Below are positions 25,698 through 33,582 of a stretch of 64,000 nucleotides of DNA, piece by piece. Location: positions 1 to 64,000 of the forward strand of contig NZ_LMRW01000025.1 of NCBI RefSeq assembly GCF_001428255.1, read 5' to 3'. The stretch's first letter is position 1. Each line of letters starts with the position of its first letter. A program made the position numbers and the translations under genes. The stretch is from Agromyces sp. Soil535 (GTDB taxonomy: Bacteria; Actinomycetota; Actinomycetes; Actinomycetales; Microbacteriaceae). The notes below the pieces were generated by a model. It had not been told where the DNA came from, did not search any database, and saw only the letters and a list, made by a program, of their open reading frames with translations.

Positions 25698-26738
25698 ATG
25701 TTCAGTCATGATCGAAAGCGCCGCCCCTTGGGCGTCGGCATCACAGCGCTCGCCGTGGGCGCCGCGCTCGCGCTCAGCGGTTGCGCCACCGGGGGCGGCG
25801 GCGCGACCGACGGGGGAGACGGCGACAACCTCGCCATCACGTTCCTGCCGAAGAACCTCGGCAACCCGTACTTCGACACGTCCAACGCCGGAGGCGAGGA
25901 GGCGATCGAGGAGTTCGGCGGGACGTACTCCGAGGTCGGCCCGTCCGAGGCGAGCCCCACGTCGCAGGTGACCTTCATCCAGACCGCGGCCCAGCAGGGC
26001 GTGGGCGGCCTCGTCGTCTCGGCGAACGACCCCGAGGCGATCTGCGATGCGCTCAACGAGGCTCGGGACGCGGGCGTGAAGGTGGTCACCTTCGACTCCG
26101 ACACCAACCCGGAGTGCCGCGACCTGTTCATCAACCAGGCGACCGCCGAGGGCATCGCGAAGGTGCAGGTCGACCTCATCGCCGAGCAGATCGGCGACGC
26201 CGGCCAGATCGCCATCCTCTCAGCATCCGCGAATGCCACGAACCAGAACGCCTGGATCGAGATGATGGAGGAGGACCTGGCGGCGAACCACCCGAACATC
26301 GAGCTCGTCGAAACCGTGTACGGCGACGACGACGACCAGACCTCGTTCGACAAGACGGCCGCGCTCCTGCAGACCTACCCCGAGCTGAAGGGCATCATCT
26401 CGCCGACGACGGTGGGCATCGCGGCCGCAGCGCGGTACCTCTCGACCTCCGAGTACAAGGGCAAGGTGGCGCTCACCGGCCTCGGCACCCCGAACCAGAT
26501 GCGCGAATACGTCGAGGACGGCACGGTCACGTCGTTCGCGCTCTGGAACCCCGCCGACCTCGGCTACCTCGCCGCGTATGCGACGAAGGCGCTGATCGAG
26601 GGCGAGATCACGGGTGAAGAGGGCGACACCTTCGAGGCCGGCAAGCTCGGCGACTACGAGGTCGGCGCCGACGCCTCGGTGCTGCTCGGCGACCCGTTCG
26701 TGTTCGACGCGGACAACATCGGCGACTTCGACTTCTGA
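25698..26738 (+). CDS. rhaS: rhamnose-type substrate-binding lipoprotein
   Basis: A 346-residue lipoprotein with lipobox LALSGC and a mature domain of the peripla_BP_4 type. FLPKNLGNPYFDTSNAGG, VSANDPEAICDAL, FDSDTNPECRDLFINQ and LTGLGTPNQMREYVEDG closely match actinobacterial proteins known as rhamnose-binding RhaS. AI-2-binding LsrB is the nearest alternative. ATG 25698 follows AAAGGAAACAACG. No catabolic genes follow; a strong hairpin and then an IS630 relic come next, so rhamnose enzymes must lie elsewhere. Confidence 0.9.
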   Translation: MFSHDRKRRPLGVGITALAVGAALALSGCATGGGGATDGGDGDNLAITFLPKNLGNPYFDTSNAGGEEAIEEFGGTYSEVGPSEASPTSQVTFIQTAAQQGVGGLVVSANDPEAICDALNEARDAGVKVVTFDSDTNPECRDLFINQATAEGIAKVQVDLIAEQIGDAGQIAILSASANATNQNAWIEMMEEDLAANHPNIELVETVYGDDDDQTSFDKTAALLQTYPELKGIISPTTVGIAAAARYLSTSEYKGKVALTGLGTPNQMREYVEDGTVTSFALWNPADLGYLAAYATKALIEGEITGEEGDTFEAGKLGDYEVGADASVLLGDPFVFDADNIGDFDF

Positions 26739-26754
26739 TTGGCGGATGCCGCCG

Positions 26755-26789
26755 CAGCGGGCCCGGGACGACACGTCCCGGGCCCGCTG
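26755..26789 (+). terminator. strong hairpin terminator after the rhamnose-type operon
   Basis: A perfect 15-bp stem (CAGCGGGCCCGGGAC with its complement) closes a 5-base loop, 17 bases after the rhaS stop. No T run follows, common for actinobacterial terminators. Confidence 0.75.
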
Positions 26790-26811
26790 AGGAGCGGGTA
26801 CCTACACGAGC

Positions 26812-26919
26812 TAGTGTCGCGTGTCGTTAGTTTCTGAACGGTTGTGTTCTGAAATCATGAGGTCCGCGAATCGTCCTTGGCGGGGCAGTTGAAGATCGGC
26901 AACACCACGGTCGCTCGCG
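26812..26919 (+). mobile_element. internally deleted IS630 relic, left boundary of the island
   Basis: 26812-26862 match, inverted and with one extra base, the outer end of the intact IS630 at 34694-34744, including the flanking TA. After a few bases of transposase start, 26878-26919 match perfectly an internal piece (complement of about 34306-34347). About 330 bp between them are missing and everything beyond 26919 is unrelated. It is a deleted copy of the same element in opposite orientation. Confidence 0.85.
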
Positions 26920-27021
26920 GGTTCTGGCCTGGCGCCATGCTGCTCGGACTGGCCAATATGTAGCGCGCTGCTTGCGTTGTTCTCGACCCCGGATCGGGCG
27001 GCGCTGGGTCAGTCCTGAGAC

Positions 27022-27666
27022 TCAGCTGCGGAGCAACGTGAGCACTGCCAGCACGCGACGGTTGACGTCTGGTGATGGCTCCAGGCCGAGCTTGCGGAAT
27101 ACCTGAGCGCACACCGCTTCGACGGTCCGTTCGCTCACCACCAGCTCGGCGGCGATGCCCGAATTCGACCGCCCTTCGGCCAACAGGGCGAGGATCTCTC
27201 GCTCGCGCGGCGTGAGGTGGCTAAGCGGGGAGTCCGGGCGCCGACGTTGCATGAGGCGGGACACGATGGTGGGGTCGATGACGCATTCGCCCTCGGTCAC
27301 CCGGCGCAGCGCATCGATGAGGACGGCGATATCGGATACCCGCTCCTTGAGTAGGTAACCGAGCCTGCCGGGCTGGTCGGCAAGCAGCCGCTGGGCGTAG
27401 CGTGCCTCGAGGTACTGGCTGAGCACGACGACTGCCGTCGTCGGGTATCGCTCCCGGATGCGGCGAGCCGCGACCAAACCCTCGTCGGTGTGGGTCGGCG
27501 GCATCCGGATGTCGACGATCGCGACATCCGGATCTTCTAGGGCGACCAGGCGCAGGAGCGCATCGGCGTCGGCCGCTTCCCCGACGACGTCGACGCCAGC
27601 ATCGGTGAGCAGTCGAGCGAGCCCCGAGCGGACCAGCATGACGTCATCGGCAACTACGACCCGCAT
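27022..27666 (-). CDS. NarL/LuxR-type response regulator
   Basis: A 214-residue regulator. The receiver has acidic DD at residues 7-8, phospho-acceptor Asp in VAIVDIRMPP, and Lys in GYLLKERV. The C-terminal LuxR HTH is LTPREREILALLAEGRSNSGIA with SERTVEAVCAQVFRKLGL. ATG 27666 overlaps the 3' end of the kinase gene by 13 bp, so the two form one operon read right to left. Target genes are not evident; the adjacent TRAP-type lipoprotein gene is a candidate. Confidence 0.92.
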   Translation of the reverse strand: MRVVVADDVMLVRSGLARLLTDAGVDVVGEAADADALLRLVALEDPDVAIVDIRMPPTHTDEGLVAARRIRERYPTTAVVVLSQYLEARYAQRLLADQPGRLGYLLKERVSDIAVLIDALRRVTEGECVIDPTIVSRLMQRRRPDSPLSHLTPREREILALLAEGRSNSGIAAELVVSERTVEAVCAQVFRKLGLEPSPDVNRRVLAVLTLLRS

Positions 27667-29390
27667 GGGATCACCGCCGTCACCACCGTCGCGCCGGTCG
27701 CAGTCTCTGACCTGGTGAGCTGTCCGCCGAGGGCGCCAACCCGGTCGGCAATGTCCACGAAGTCTCTCGCCACACCCGCTCCACCGCCGACTTCTACCTC
27801 TGCCCGGACGGTCAGTGTGTCGTCGGCCTGGTCGATCGAGATCAGGGCATGGCTGCCCGGTGCCGGGTGCTCGACCGAGCCGAGGACGGCCGCGGCCGTC
27901 GCGTAGGCGGCCATCGCCGCGTCGGCGCCGACATCGATACGGGAACGGACGTCCAACCTCGTCGGCACATCCGATGCCGCGACCAGCTCGTCCAAGGCCG
28001 CGGCAAGCCCCTCTTCGGCGAGCACACTGGGAAAGATGCCATGCGCGAGCCGGCGCAGGTGGGCGAGGGCGGCCCGAACCTCGTCCTCGGCTCTGGCCAA
28101 TGCCGGGGCGGTCGAGGGATCGACACCGGCGAGGGCGACCCTCAGATGGAACGCGGCACTGACCAGGCGCTGCTGTGCCCCGTCGTGCAGGTCGCGTTCG
28201 ATGCGCCGCCGCTCACCGTCAGACGTGGCGACCACGCGTCGCTGGGACGCCTGAACCTCCGCCAGCCGCGCCCTCGCCACCGCCGAGAGCTGCGCGTTCT
28301 GCAGCGCCAGCCGGGTAGCGGGTGTGACCGCCGCGAGCACCTCACCCTCATCGGTGCCCCGGGCGACCAGAAGACGAAGCACCGGGCCCGACTCGTCCGA
28401 CAAGACGACGTACCGGTCGTGGCCGGGCCCCTCGGTGGCCTCGCGGCCAGCGGCGTCGACCCATCGCGCCTCGCCCGGGATAGCGAAATGAACCCCTTCG
28501 ACACCGCCGAGCGCCGCCACCGATCCGGACAGCCGGGCAGCCAACCGGTCCACGGCAGAACGGGTACGCAGGGTCCGGGCCGCGACCACGCAGATCGCAA
28601 GGGCGACGATTGCCACAGCGACCGGCTGGAGGATCAGCAGCAGACCGGCAGCTGCGATGTCCCCCCAGGTCGCCAACCGCAATATCGCCGACACGACCTG
28701 CACGCTCAGCGCCACCAGCACGGCGCCAACGATCAGGCGCGGGGTTCGCGGATCGCTGGCTCTCGACACGATGACCCCAGCAAGGATTGCCGCGACCATT
28801 GTCAGCGAGCACGAAACGACCACGGCCGATCTGGTAGAGAGCAATCCATCCAGGAGCGGTGTCACATCGGCGCAGGTGCGGGCGCATCCCAGGTCGGCGA
28901 ACGGGTTGTAGCCGAGGAGATGAACCAGCGCGCCGCCGACGACCAGCGCGAACACGACGCGCATCGCCCTGGACGCGTTCCGGGAACTCGATGCCGGCCA
29001 GCCAAGGGCAACCTGGGCCACTCCCACGACGACGAACGGTGTGGCAGCGAGAGCCCCAGCACGCGCGACGTCAGGAAGCCATGACCAGGCCGCCCACAAC
29101 GGCAGGAGCGAGCCGGCGGTAGCCACAGCCAGCCCAATGGACGCCCTCGGGGGATTAGCACGGGTCGCCCATAGGCCGGCGATGATGAGTCCGACAGCTG
29201 CCACGCCGACCGCTGTCAGCCAGGCCGGTAGCCGGCGTTCGGCAAACGCGAGCGGATCATCACCGACCCGAGCCGCCAGAGCTGACATCAGCACCGTCAA
29301 TACCGCAACCCCGGTGGCCAGGGATGTGCTCACTGTCGCGGCATGACGTGCCCGCCCTGGCGTGGGTTGGGTTCCGCCGGCCGTGACCAT
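27654..29390 (-). CDS. NarL-family sensor histidine kinase
   Basis: A 578-residue membrane kinase. Eight to nine hydrophobic segments fill roughly residues 20-280. The HisKA_3 H-box is intact (ERRRIERDLHDGAQQRLVSAA), followed by a HATPase with a degenerate N-box (AAYATAAAVLGSVEHP) lacking the usual Asn and no clear DxGxG G1 box. I chose ATG 29390. A GTG at 29438 would extend it, but that start sits inside the DnaA-box repeat. It pairs with the regulator at 27022. The weak ATP site means the autokinase activity is uncertain. Confidence 0.85.
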   Translation of the reverse strand: MVTAGGTQPTPGRARHAATVSTSLATGVAVLTVLMSALAARVGDDPLAFAERRLPAWLTAVGVAAVGLIIAGLWATRANPPRASIGLAVATAGSLLPLWAAWSWLPDVARAGALAATPFVVVGVAQVALGWPASSSRNASRAMRVVFALVVGGALVHLLGYNPFADLGCARTCADVTPLLDGLLSTRSAVVVSCSLTMVAAILAGVIVSRASDPRTPRLIVGAVLVALSVQVVSAILRLATWGDIAAAGLLLILQPVAVAIVALAICVVAARTLRTRSAVDRLAARLSGSVAALGGVEGVHFAIPGEARWVDAAGREATEGPGHDRYVVLSDESGPVLRLLVARGTDEGEVLAAVTPATRLALQNAQLSAVARARLAEVQASQRRVVATSDGERRRIERDLHDGAQQRLVSAAFHLRVALAGVDPSTAPALARAEDEVRAALAHLRRLAHGIFPSVLAEEGLAAALDELVAASDVPTRLDVRSRIDVGADAAMAAYATAAAVLGSVEHPAPGSHALISIDQADDTLTVRAEVEVGGGAGVARDFVDIADRVGALGGQLTRSETATGATVVTAVIPCGS

Positions 29391-29425
29391 AGCACCATTG
29401 TGCGCACATCGGAGCTCGGGCGATT

Positions 29426-29516
29426 CAGTGTTATCCACATCCGAATACCGAGGGAACCCGGTGGGCCACGTCGATCCTGGCTCCTAGCGTCCAAGCAGCG
29501 GACGATCAGGAGGCCG
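29426..29516. repeat. 91-bp direct repeat, copy 1, with a perfect DnaA box
   Basis: Begins CAGTGTTATCCACATCC and ends near GAGGCC. It is about 85 per cent identical to 29910-30000. TTATCCACA at 29431-29439 is the exact DnaA-box consensus. It lies just upstream of the kinase gene (reverse strand) and of a decayed frame (forward strand). Confidence 0.8.
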
Positions 29517-29889
29517 CGGCGGCCCCCAGATTCGCGGATCATCTTCGTCGCCAGCTCGGACGACCCAGCCCATCGGTCGTCGAGAAGCTGGTCGCCGAGG
29601 ACCCGACCGTGCAGGCAGGTCTCACCGGAACCGGCGAGTCCGACTTCTTCGGGGCCGACGGGGTCCTCGCCAACGAGCATTTCGACACGCTGACGTCCAT
29701 CCTCGAGGACTACGAGGCTGAGCAGGCCCGGGTGTGCCACGGTGCCGAATTGCCGCACCGACGCCGGCGCGCGCTGCGTGCGTCGACCGCCTGGAGAACT
29801 TCTCCGGCGACTGGAACCACAACTTGCAGGGACAGGCGGAGGCCGCAGAGATCGCCTGGCTCGCCGTCGCCGCGCTGCTGGAGTTGTGA
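29490..29889 (+). pseudogene. unrecognised gene relic
   Basis: One frame reads ADHLRRQLGRPSPSVVEKL, continues through DFFGADGVLANEHFDTLTSI to CHGAELP near 29755, then breaks. The following frame gives CVDRLENFSGDWNHNLQGQ and EAAEIAWLAVAALLEL to TGA 29887-29889. Composition is protein-like in both parts, suggesting one former coding sequence of about 130 residues with a frameshift. I do not recognise the family. It sits between the two copies of the 91-bp repeat. Confidence 0.45.
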
Positions 29890-29909
29890 CGACCCGCGTC
29901 CGGCTGGTG

Positions 29910-30000
29910 CAGTGTTATCCACATCCGAATACCGAGGAAACCCGGTGGGCGAGGCCGATCCCGGCTTCTAGCGTCCAGACATCGGACGACTTGGGAGGCC
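29910..30000. repeat. 91-bp direct repeat, copy 2, with a perfect DnaA box
   Basis: Second copy of the repeat at 29426-29516; TTATCCACA at 29915-29923. It ends in GGGAGGCC, which serves as the ribosome site of the lipoprotein gene at 30004. The repeat is therefore a duplicated promoter/leader region. Confidence 0.8.
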
Positions 30001-30003
30001 ACG

Positions 30004-31542
30004 ATGAACATGAGAACAACCGGTCTATGGGCCGCAGCCGTGGCGACGGCTGTCCTTGTGGCGGCGTGCTCGGCTGGCGTGGACAAAGCAGGCGCCGACA
30101 CGGTTGTGCTGCGGCTGGCGACCATCGACCTTGTCAACAACAACGGCCAGTCCTACGGGCCGGAGGCCTTCGTCGAGAACCTGGAGGAGGTGTCCGGAGG
30201 CCGGATCAAGGTGGAGGTGACGACCAAGTACGGGCAGTCGGCGCCGGAGGCGGAGTCCGATCTGGTGGAGGCGATCGCCTCCGGTGAGGTGGACGGCGGC
30301 TGGCCCTCGACCCGCGCCTTCGCCCGCGCCGGCATCACCGGCCTGGAGGCGGTCGAGGCGCCGATGACGCTGACGAGCTACGCGGCCGAGAAGGCGCTGG
30401 TGTCCGGTCCGGTCGCGGACAAGCTGCTGGCGAAACTGGAGGGGACTGGCGTCCTCGGTCTCGACCTCGCGGTGGGCCCGCTTCGCCGACCGTTCGCTGC
30501 GGAGGCACCGCTGCTCGGGCCGGAGGACTGGGCCGGTGCGACGTTCCGGGTCTACAACTCACCGGTGCAAACCGACGCGGTGCGCCTTCTCGGCGCCACG
30601 CCGGTAAACCTGGGCCTCGGATGGATCGACGAGGTGCGGGCCGGACGCCTGCGCGGCGTGGAGTTCGACATTGCGCAGTACGCGGCGATGGGAGAAACCA
30701 CCGAGGCCGGCTACAGCACCGCCAACGTCATACTGTGGCCGAAGGTGTTCGTTCTATCCGTCAGCCAGAAACGCTTCGACGCGCTCAGCGACGAACAGCA
30801 GAACTGGGTGCGGGAGGCCGCCGACAAGGCGATGCAGGTCTCGGTCGATGCGACCTACGACGAAACCACCATCGCACAAGAGCTGTGCGGGAAAGGCACG
30901 CGCTTCATCACTGCCAGCCCCGACCAGATCGCCGCACTACGCACCAGCCTGCAGCCGGTCCTGGACGGCCTCGCCGCCGACCCGGCCAACGGCACGCTGC
31001 TTGCGGAGATCCAGGCAATAGCGGCCGACCACCCAGAGCCCGACGTCCCCACCGTGCCCGAGGCCTGCCAGCAAGGCACGGCGGACGACCAGTCGGCTGC
31101 TCCGCCAGCCTCCCCAGGCACCGGCGCTCCGGACCAGGTATCCGACCTGCCTGATGGCGAATACCGGGTGGAGATCACGACGGACGACCTCGCGGCGGCA
31201 GGATTGGACAACCACGATGGGACGTCAGGTACGTGGACGTTGACGGTTCGCGACGGCACGTATGAAATGCGCTGCCGGCCCATCGACGATCCAGGGATCG
31301 ACTGCGGACAGGAGGTCGAAGATGGCCCGCTCGACGCCGGCTACCTACGGGGAACTGGTCAGACCGTGACCCTCGTGTACGACCCTGAACTGTTGTCCAA
31401 GCTGACCGGATGCAAGCTTCCTGTCTCCGAGACGCTGCCCGATCACTGCGGGCCCGGCGGCGGCGGCCCGCTGACGTGGGAGATCGAGGGCGACAGCCTC
31501 ACGTTTAGTGGCGACTTCGAACCGTGGACGAAGATCGGCTAG
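30004..31542 (+). CDS. orphan TRAP-type (DctP-like) solute-binding lipoprotein with extra C-terminal domain
   Basis: A 512-residue lipoprotein (lipobox LVAAC). Residues about 35-345 resemble DctP-family TRAP binding proteins, with LRLATIDLVNNNGQSYGPEA, SGGRIKVEVTTKYG and GVEFDIAQYAAMGE. After a Pro/Ser/Thr-rich linker (about 355-385) comes a beta-rich module of about 130 residues with three Cys pairs of possible disulphides, starting LPDGEYRVEITTDDL and ending DSLTFSGDFEPW. No DctQ/DctM membrane subunits are in the window. It lies between two kinase genes and its stop overlaps the convergent kinase's stop. A sensory ligand-binding role is possible but inferred. Confidence 0.85.
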   Translation: MNMRTTGLWAAAVATAVLVAACSAGVDKAGADTVVLRLATIDLVNNNGQSYGPEAFVENLEEVSGGRIKVEVTTKYGQSAPEAESDLVEAIASGEVDGGWPSTRAFARAGITGLEAVEAPMTLTSYAAEKALVSGPVADKLLAKLEGTGVLGLDLAVGPLRRPFAAEAPLLGPEDWAGATFRVYNSPVQTDAVRLLGATPVNLGLGWIDEVRAGRLRGVEFDIAQYAAMGETTEAGYSTANVILWPKVFVLSVSQKRFDALSDEQQNWVREAADKAMQVSVDATYDETTIAQELCGKGTRFITASPDQIAALRTSLQPVLDGLAADPANGTLLAEIQAIAADHPEPDVPTVPEACQQGTADDQSAAPPASPGTGAPDQVSDLPDGEYRVEITTDDLAAAGLDNHDGTSGTWTLTVRDGTYEMRCRPIDDPGIDCGQEVEDGPLDAGYLRGTGQTVTLVYDPELLSKLTGCKLPVSETLPDHCGPGGGGPLTWEIEGDSLTFSGDFEPWTKIG

Positions 31543-33116
31543 TCCGTAACCACCGCTGTCACCGTCGTGCCGGCTCCGGGTGCGCTATCGACCCGGAGCC
31601 GGCCGTTCAGCGTTGCCAGCCGGTCGGCGAGCCCTTGCAGCCCCGACCCAGACGGGTTGGCGCCGCCCTGGCCGTCGTCGGAAACCGTGGCCATAATCGC
31701 ACTGTTGACTCGCCGTACGGTGATGTCGATCCGGTTCGCGTCGGCGTATTTGACTGCGTTGGCCAGAGCCTCTGAGCAGACGTAGAAGAACGCTGACTCG
31801 GTGTCCGCGTCGCCGGCCGCATCTGCGTCGACGGTTACCGACACCGGTACCGGGCTGCGCTGGGCCACTGTATCCAGGGCGGCACGGAGCCGCCCGCCCC
31901 CGAGCTGAGCCGGAGGTACTCCTGCGACGAGCTCGACGATCTCGTCCCGTGCGGTTGCCAGCTCCGTGACGACGACGTCGAGAGACCCGGCTACCGCCGG
32001 ATGACGCGTTGCCGGACGAACCGCAGTCAACTCAGACTGGGCCCGTTGCAGGGACGGTCCCACGTCCTGCCGGAGCTGCGTCGCGGCTCGCTCCCGCTCG
32101 CGGTCCGCAGCAGCGACGATCCTGGCGCGGGAGGCTTCGAGCTCGGCGAGCTGCTGCCGCTGCTCCTCCTGCAAGCGCAGATGTCTCACCGCCAGCCGGA
32201 CTGCGGCAGCAACCGCGTCTGCCGTCGGTGGATCGTCCAGCACCAGCGACTGATGCGCGACGACGGCAACACGCCCGTCGGGATCGTCCACCGTGAGCCA
32301 CCGCCGGTCACCACCTCCGGCTGGCACCAGGCGACCACCCTCGTCGACGTATCCCACATCCGGGCTGTGCCAGCGGAAGACCTGGACGCTGGGATCACCA
32401 AGTACGCGTCCCAACACGACCGCAAACCCGTCCAGACCCGTGAGCCGCTCGCCGGCGAGCAGCCGGTCGGCGAGCCGTGCCCGGCTGCGAATGACTGCCT
32501 GTGCGGCGACCGGAAACGCGATCGCCACGGCTAGGAGCACCAGCTCAAAACCCACCAGCGCCACGGTCGGATCGAAGACGTCCGCCCGCCAACGGGCGAC
32601 TGACCACGAGGCGCCCAGCGTGGCCGCCACAGTGATAGCCGCGACCGTCGGGTATCCGGTGGCGGTATCCGGTCGGCCCTCGATCAGTACAAGCAAGGTG
32701 ACCAGGGCGAACAGCGCGGCCACGGCTATCTGCGGCAGGAGCCCGATCGCGACCGGCACGGCCAGACCCACCAGCAGCCAGCGGCTCAGTCCTCGCACTC
32801 GCCCGGTCGGGAATGCGATCAGCGACACAACCAGTACCGCCTGAGGTAAGGAGCGTGCCGCGGGCAAGAACGAGGCGGTAAGCCAAGCCGCACCCACTGC
32901 CGCCATGAGCCCGCGTTCAGCGTTGGATCCAGGCGCAAGCGCGGCGGCAACCACGAAGGCTATACCGGTGGCCACGTCGAGGACGACGAGCCACGTGCTC
33001 GCGTGCGGTGCAGCTACGTCGGCACGGATGGCAAGGACGACGAGCGTGACCAGGACCAGAGTCGCCGCGAACCCCGCTGCGGCATCTCGGATCCGGTTTG
33101 AGATTTCTGCTCGCAC
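31539..33116 (-). CDS. NarL-family kinase-like protein lacking the phospho-acceptor histidine
   Basis: From GTG 33116 this is 525 residues: about seven hydrophobic segments (residues about 12-235), a linker, then a HisKA_3-like and HATPase region. The H-box reads ERERAATQLRQDVG; aligned with the neighbour kinase's ERRRIERDLHDGAQ, the His is Arg349 and the next Asp is Gln. The ATP domain keeps the N-box ANAVKYA and a G1 box DDGQGG. It may bind ATP but cannot autophosphorylate at the usual site. It could partner the complete kinase at 27654. The frame stays open upstream through a DUF309 relic, but no leader or ribosome site supports a longer protein. Confidence 0.8.
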   Translation of the reverse strand: MRAEISNRIRDAAAGFAATLVLVTLVVLAIRADVAAPHASTWLVVLDVATGIAFVVAAALAPGSNAERGLMAAVGAAWLTASFLPAARSLPQAVLVVSLIAFPTGRVRGLSRWLLVGLAVPVAIGLLPQIAVAALFALVTLLVLIEGRPDTATGYPTVAAITVAATLGASWSVARWRADVFDPTVALVGFELVLLAVAIAFPVAAQAVIRSRARLADRLLAGERLTGLDGFAVVLGRVLGDPSVQVFRWHSPDVGYVDEGGRLVPAGGGDRRWLTVDDPDGRVAVVAHQSLVLDDPPTADAVAAAVRLAVRHLRLQEEQRQQLAELEASRARIVAAADRERERAATQLRQDVGPSLQRAQSELTAVRPATRHPAVAGSLDVVVTELATARDEIVELVAGVPPAQLGGGRLRAALDTVAQRSPVPVSVTVDADAAGDADTESAFFYVCSEALANAVKYADANRIDITVRRVNSAIMATVSDDGQGGANPSGSGLQGLADRLATLNGRLRVDSAPGAGTTVTAVVTD

Positions 33117-33129
33117 GCTGCAATCGTGA

Positions 33130-33560
33130 CATCCGCAGATCGGGAGCGCCAGAAGGGGTGAAGCGCCCTGGGCTTGATAGGGACTCTGGTGTGCCCCCCG
33201 TGTGCAGGCCGTGACGGCATCCAGGTCAAGGCCGTACGTGGTGTCGCCGGTGGCGGCATATGCCGTTGGTCGCTCCCCTGCCTTCTGCATGAGCCGCTCG
33301 GCGCCCTTCCGGTTCCCGCGGCGGCGTGGGTGATCGCCACGTAGATCTGCGCCAGTCCCTGCCACAGGTCTCTCCACAACTGGCCCGGCCCTTCCAGCGA
33401 CTCCAGGACCTTGTGGGCCGGCGGAGGGACTCCCGGCCTTCGCCAGTCCCGGAGCCGCCGCGAATCGGGTGGCCGGGAGGGGTTCGTTCAGGGCGCATTC
33501 GTGCGCGGGCGCGGCTCGGCGGGGCTTGATGATGTCGCCCGCACGGGGCACCGGTGGAGA
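33130..33560 (-). pseudogene. DUF309 gene relic
   Basis: On the reverse strand one frame gives PPPAHKVLESLEG, then LWRDLWQGLAQIYVAITHAA. The next frame gives RGNRKGAERLMQKAGERP and GDTTYGLDLDAVTAC. These are the typical DUF309 segments (a small helical family of unknown function), split by a frameshift near 33330. The N-terminal part is poorly preserved. The last segment runs in frame into the kinase-like gene, which looks like chance. Confidence 0.55.
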
Positions 33561-33582
33561 TCGAACTGGCGTTGCAGCCTGG

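Noticed and set aside
27654-29438. GTG start at 29438 for the sensor kinase
   Set aside because: It lies inside the duplicated DnaA-box leader, whose other copy is non-coding, so ATG 29390 is preferred.
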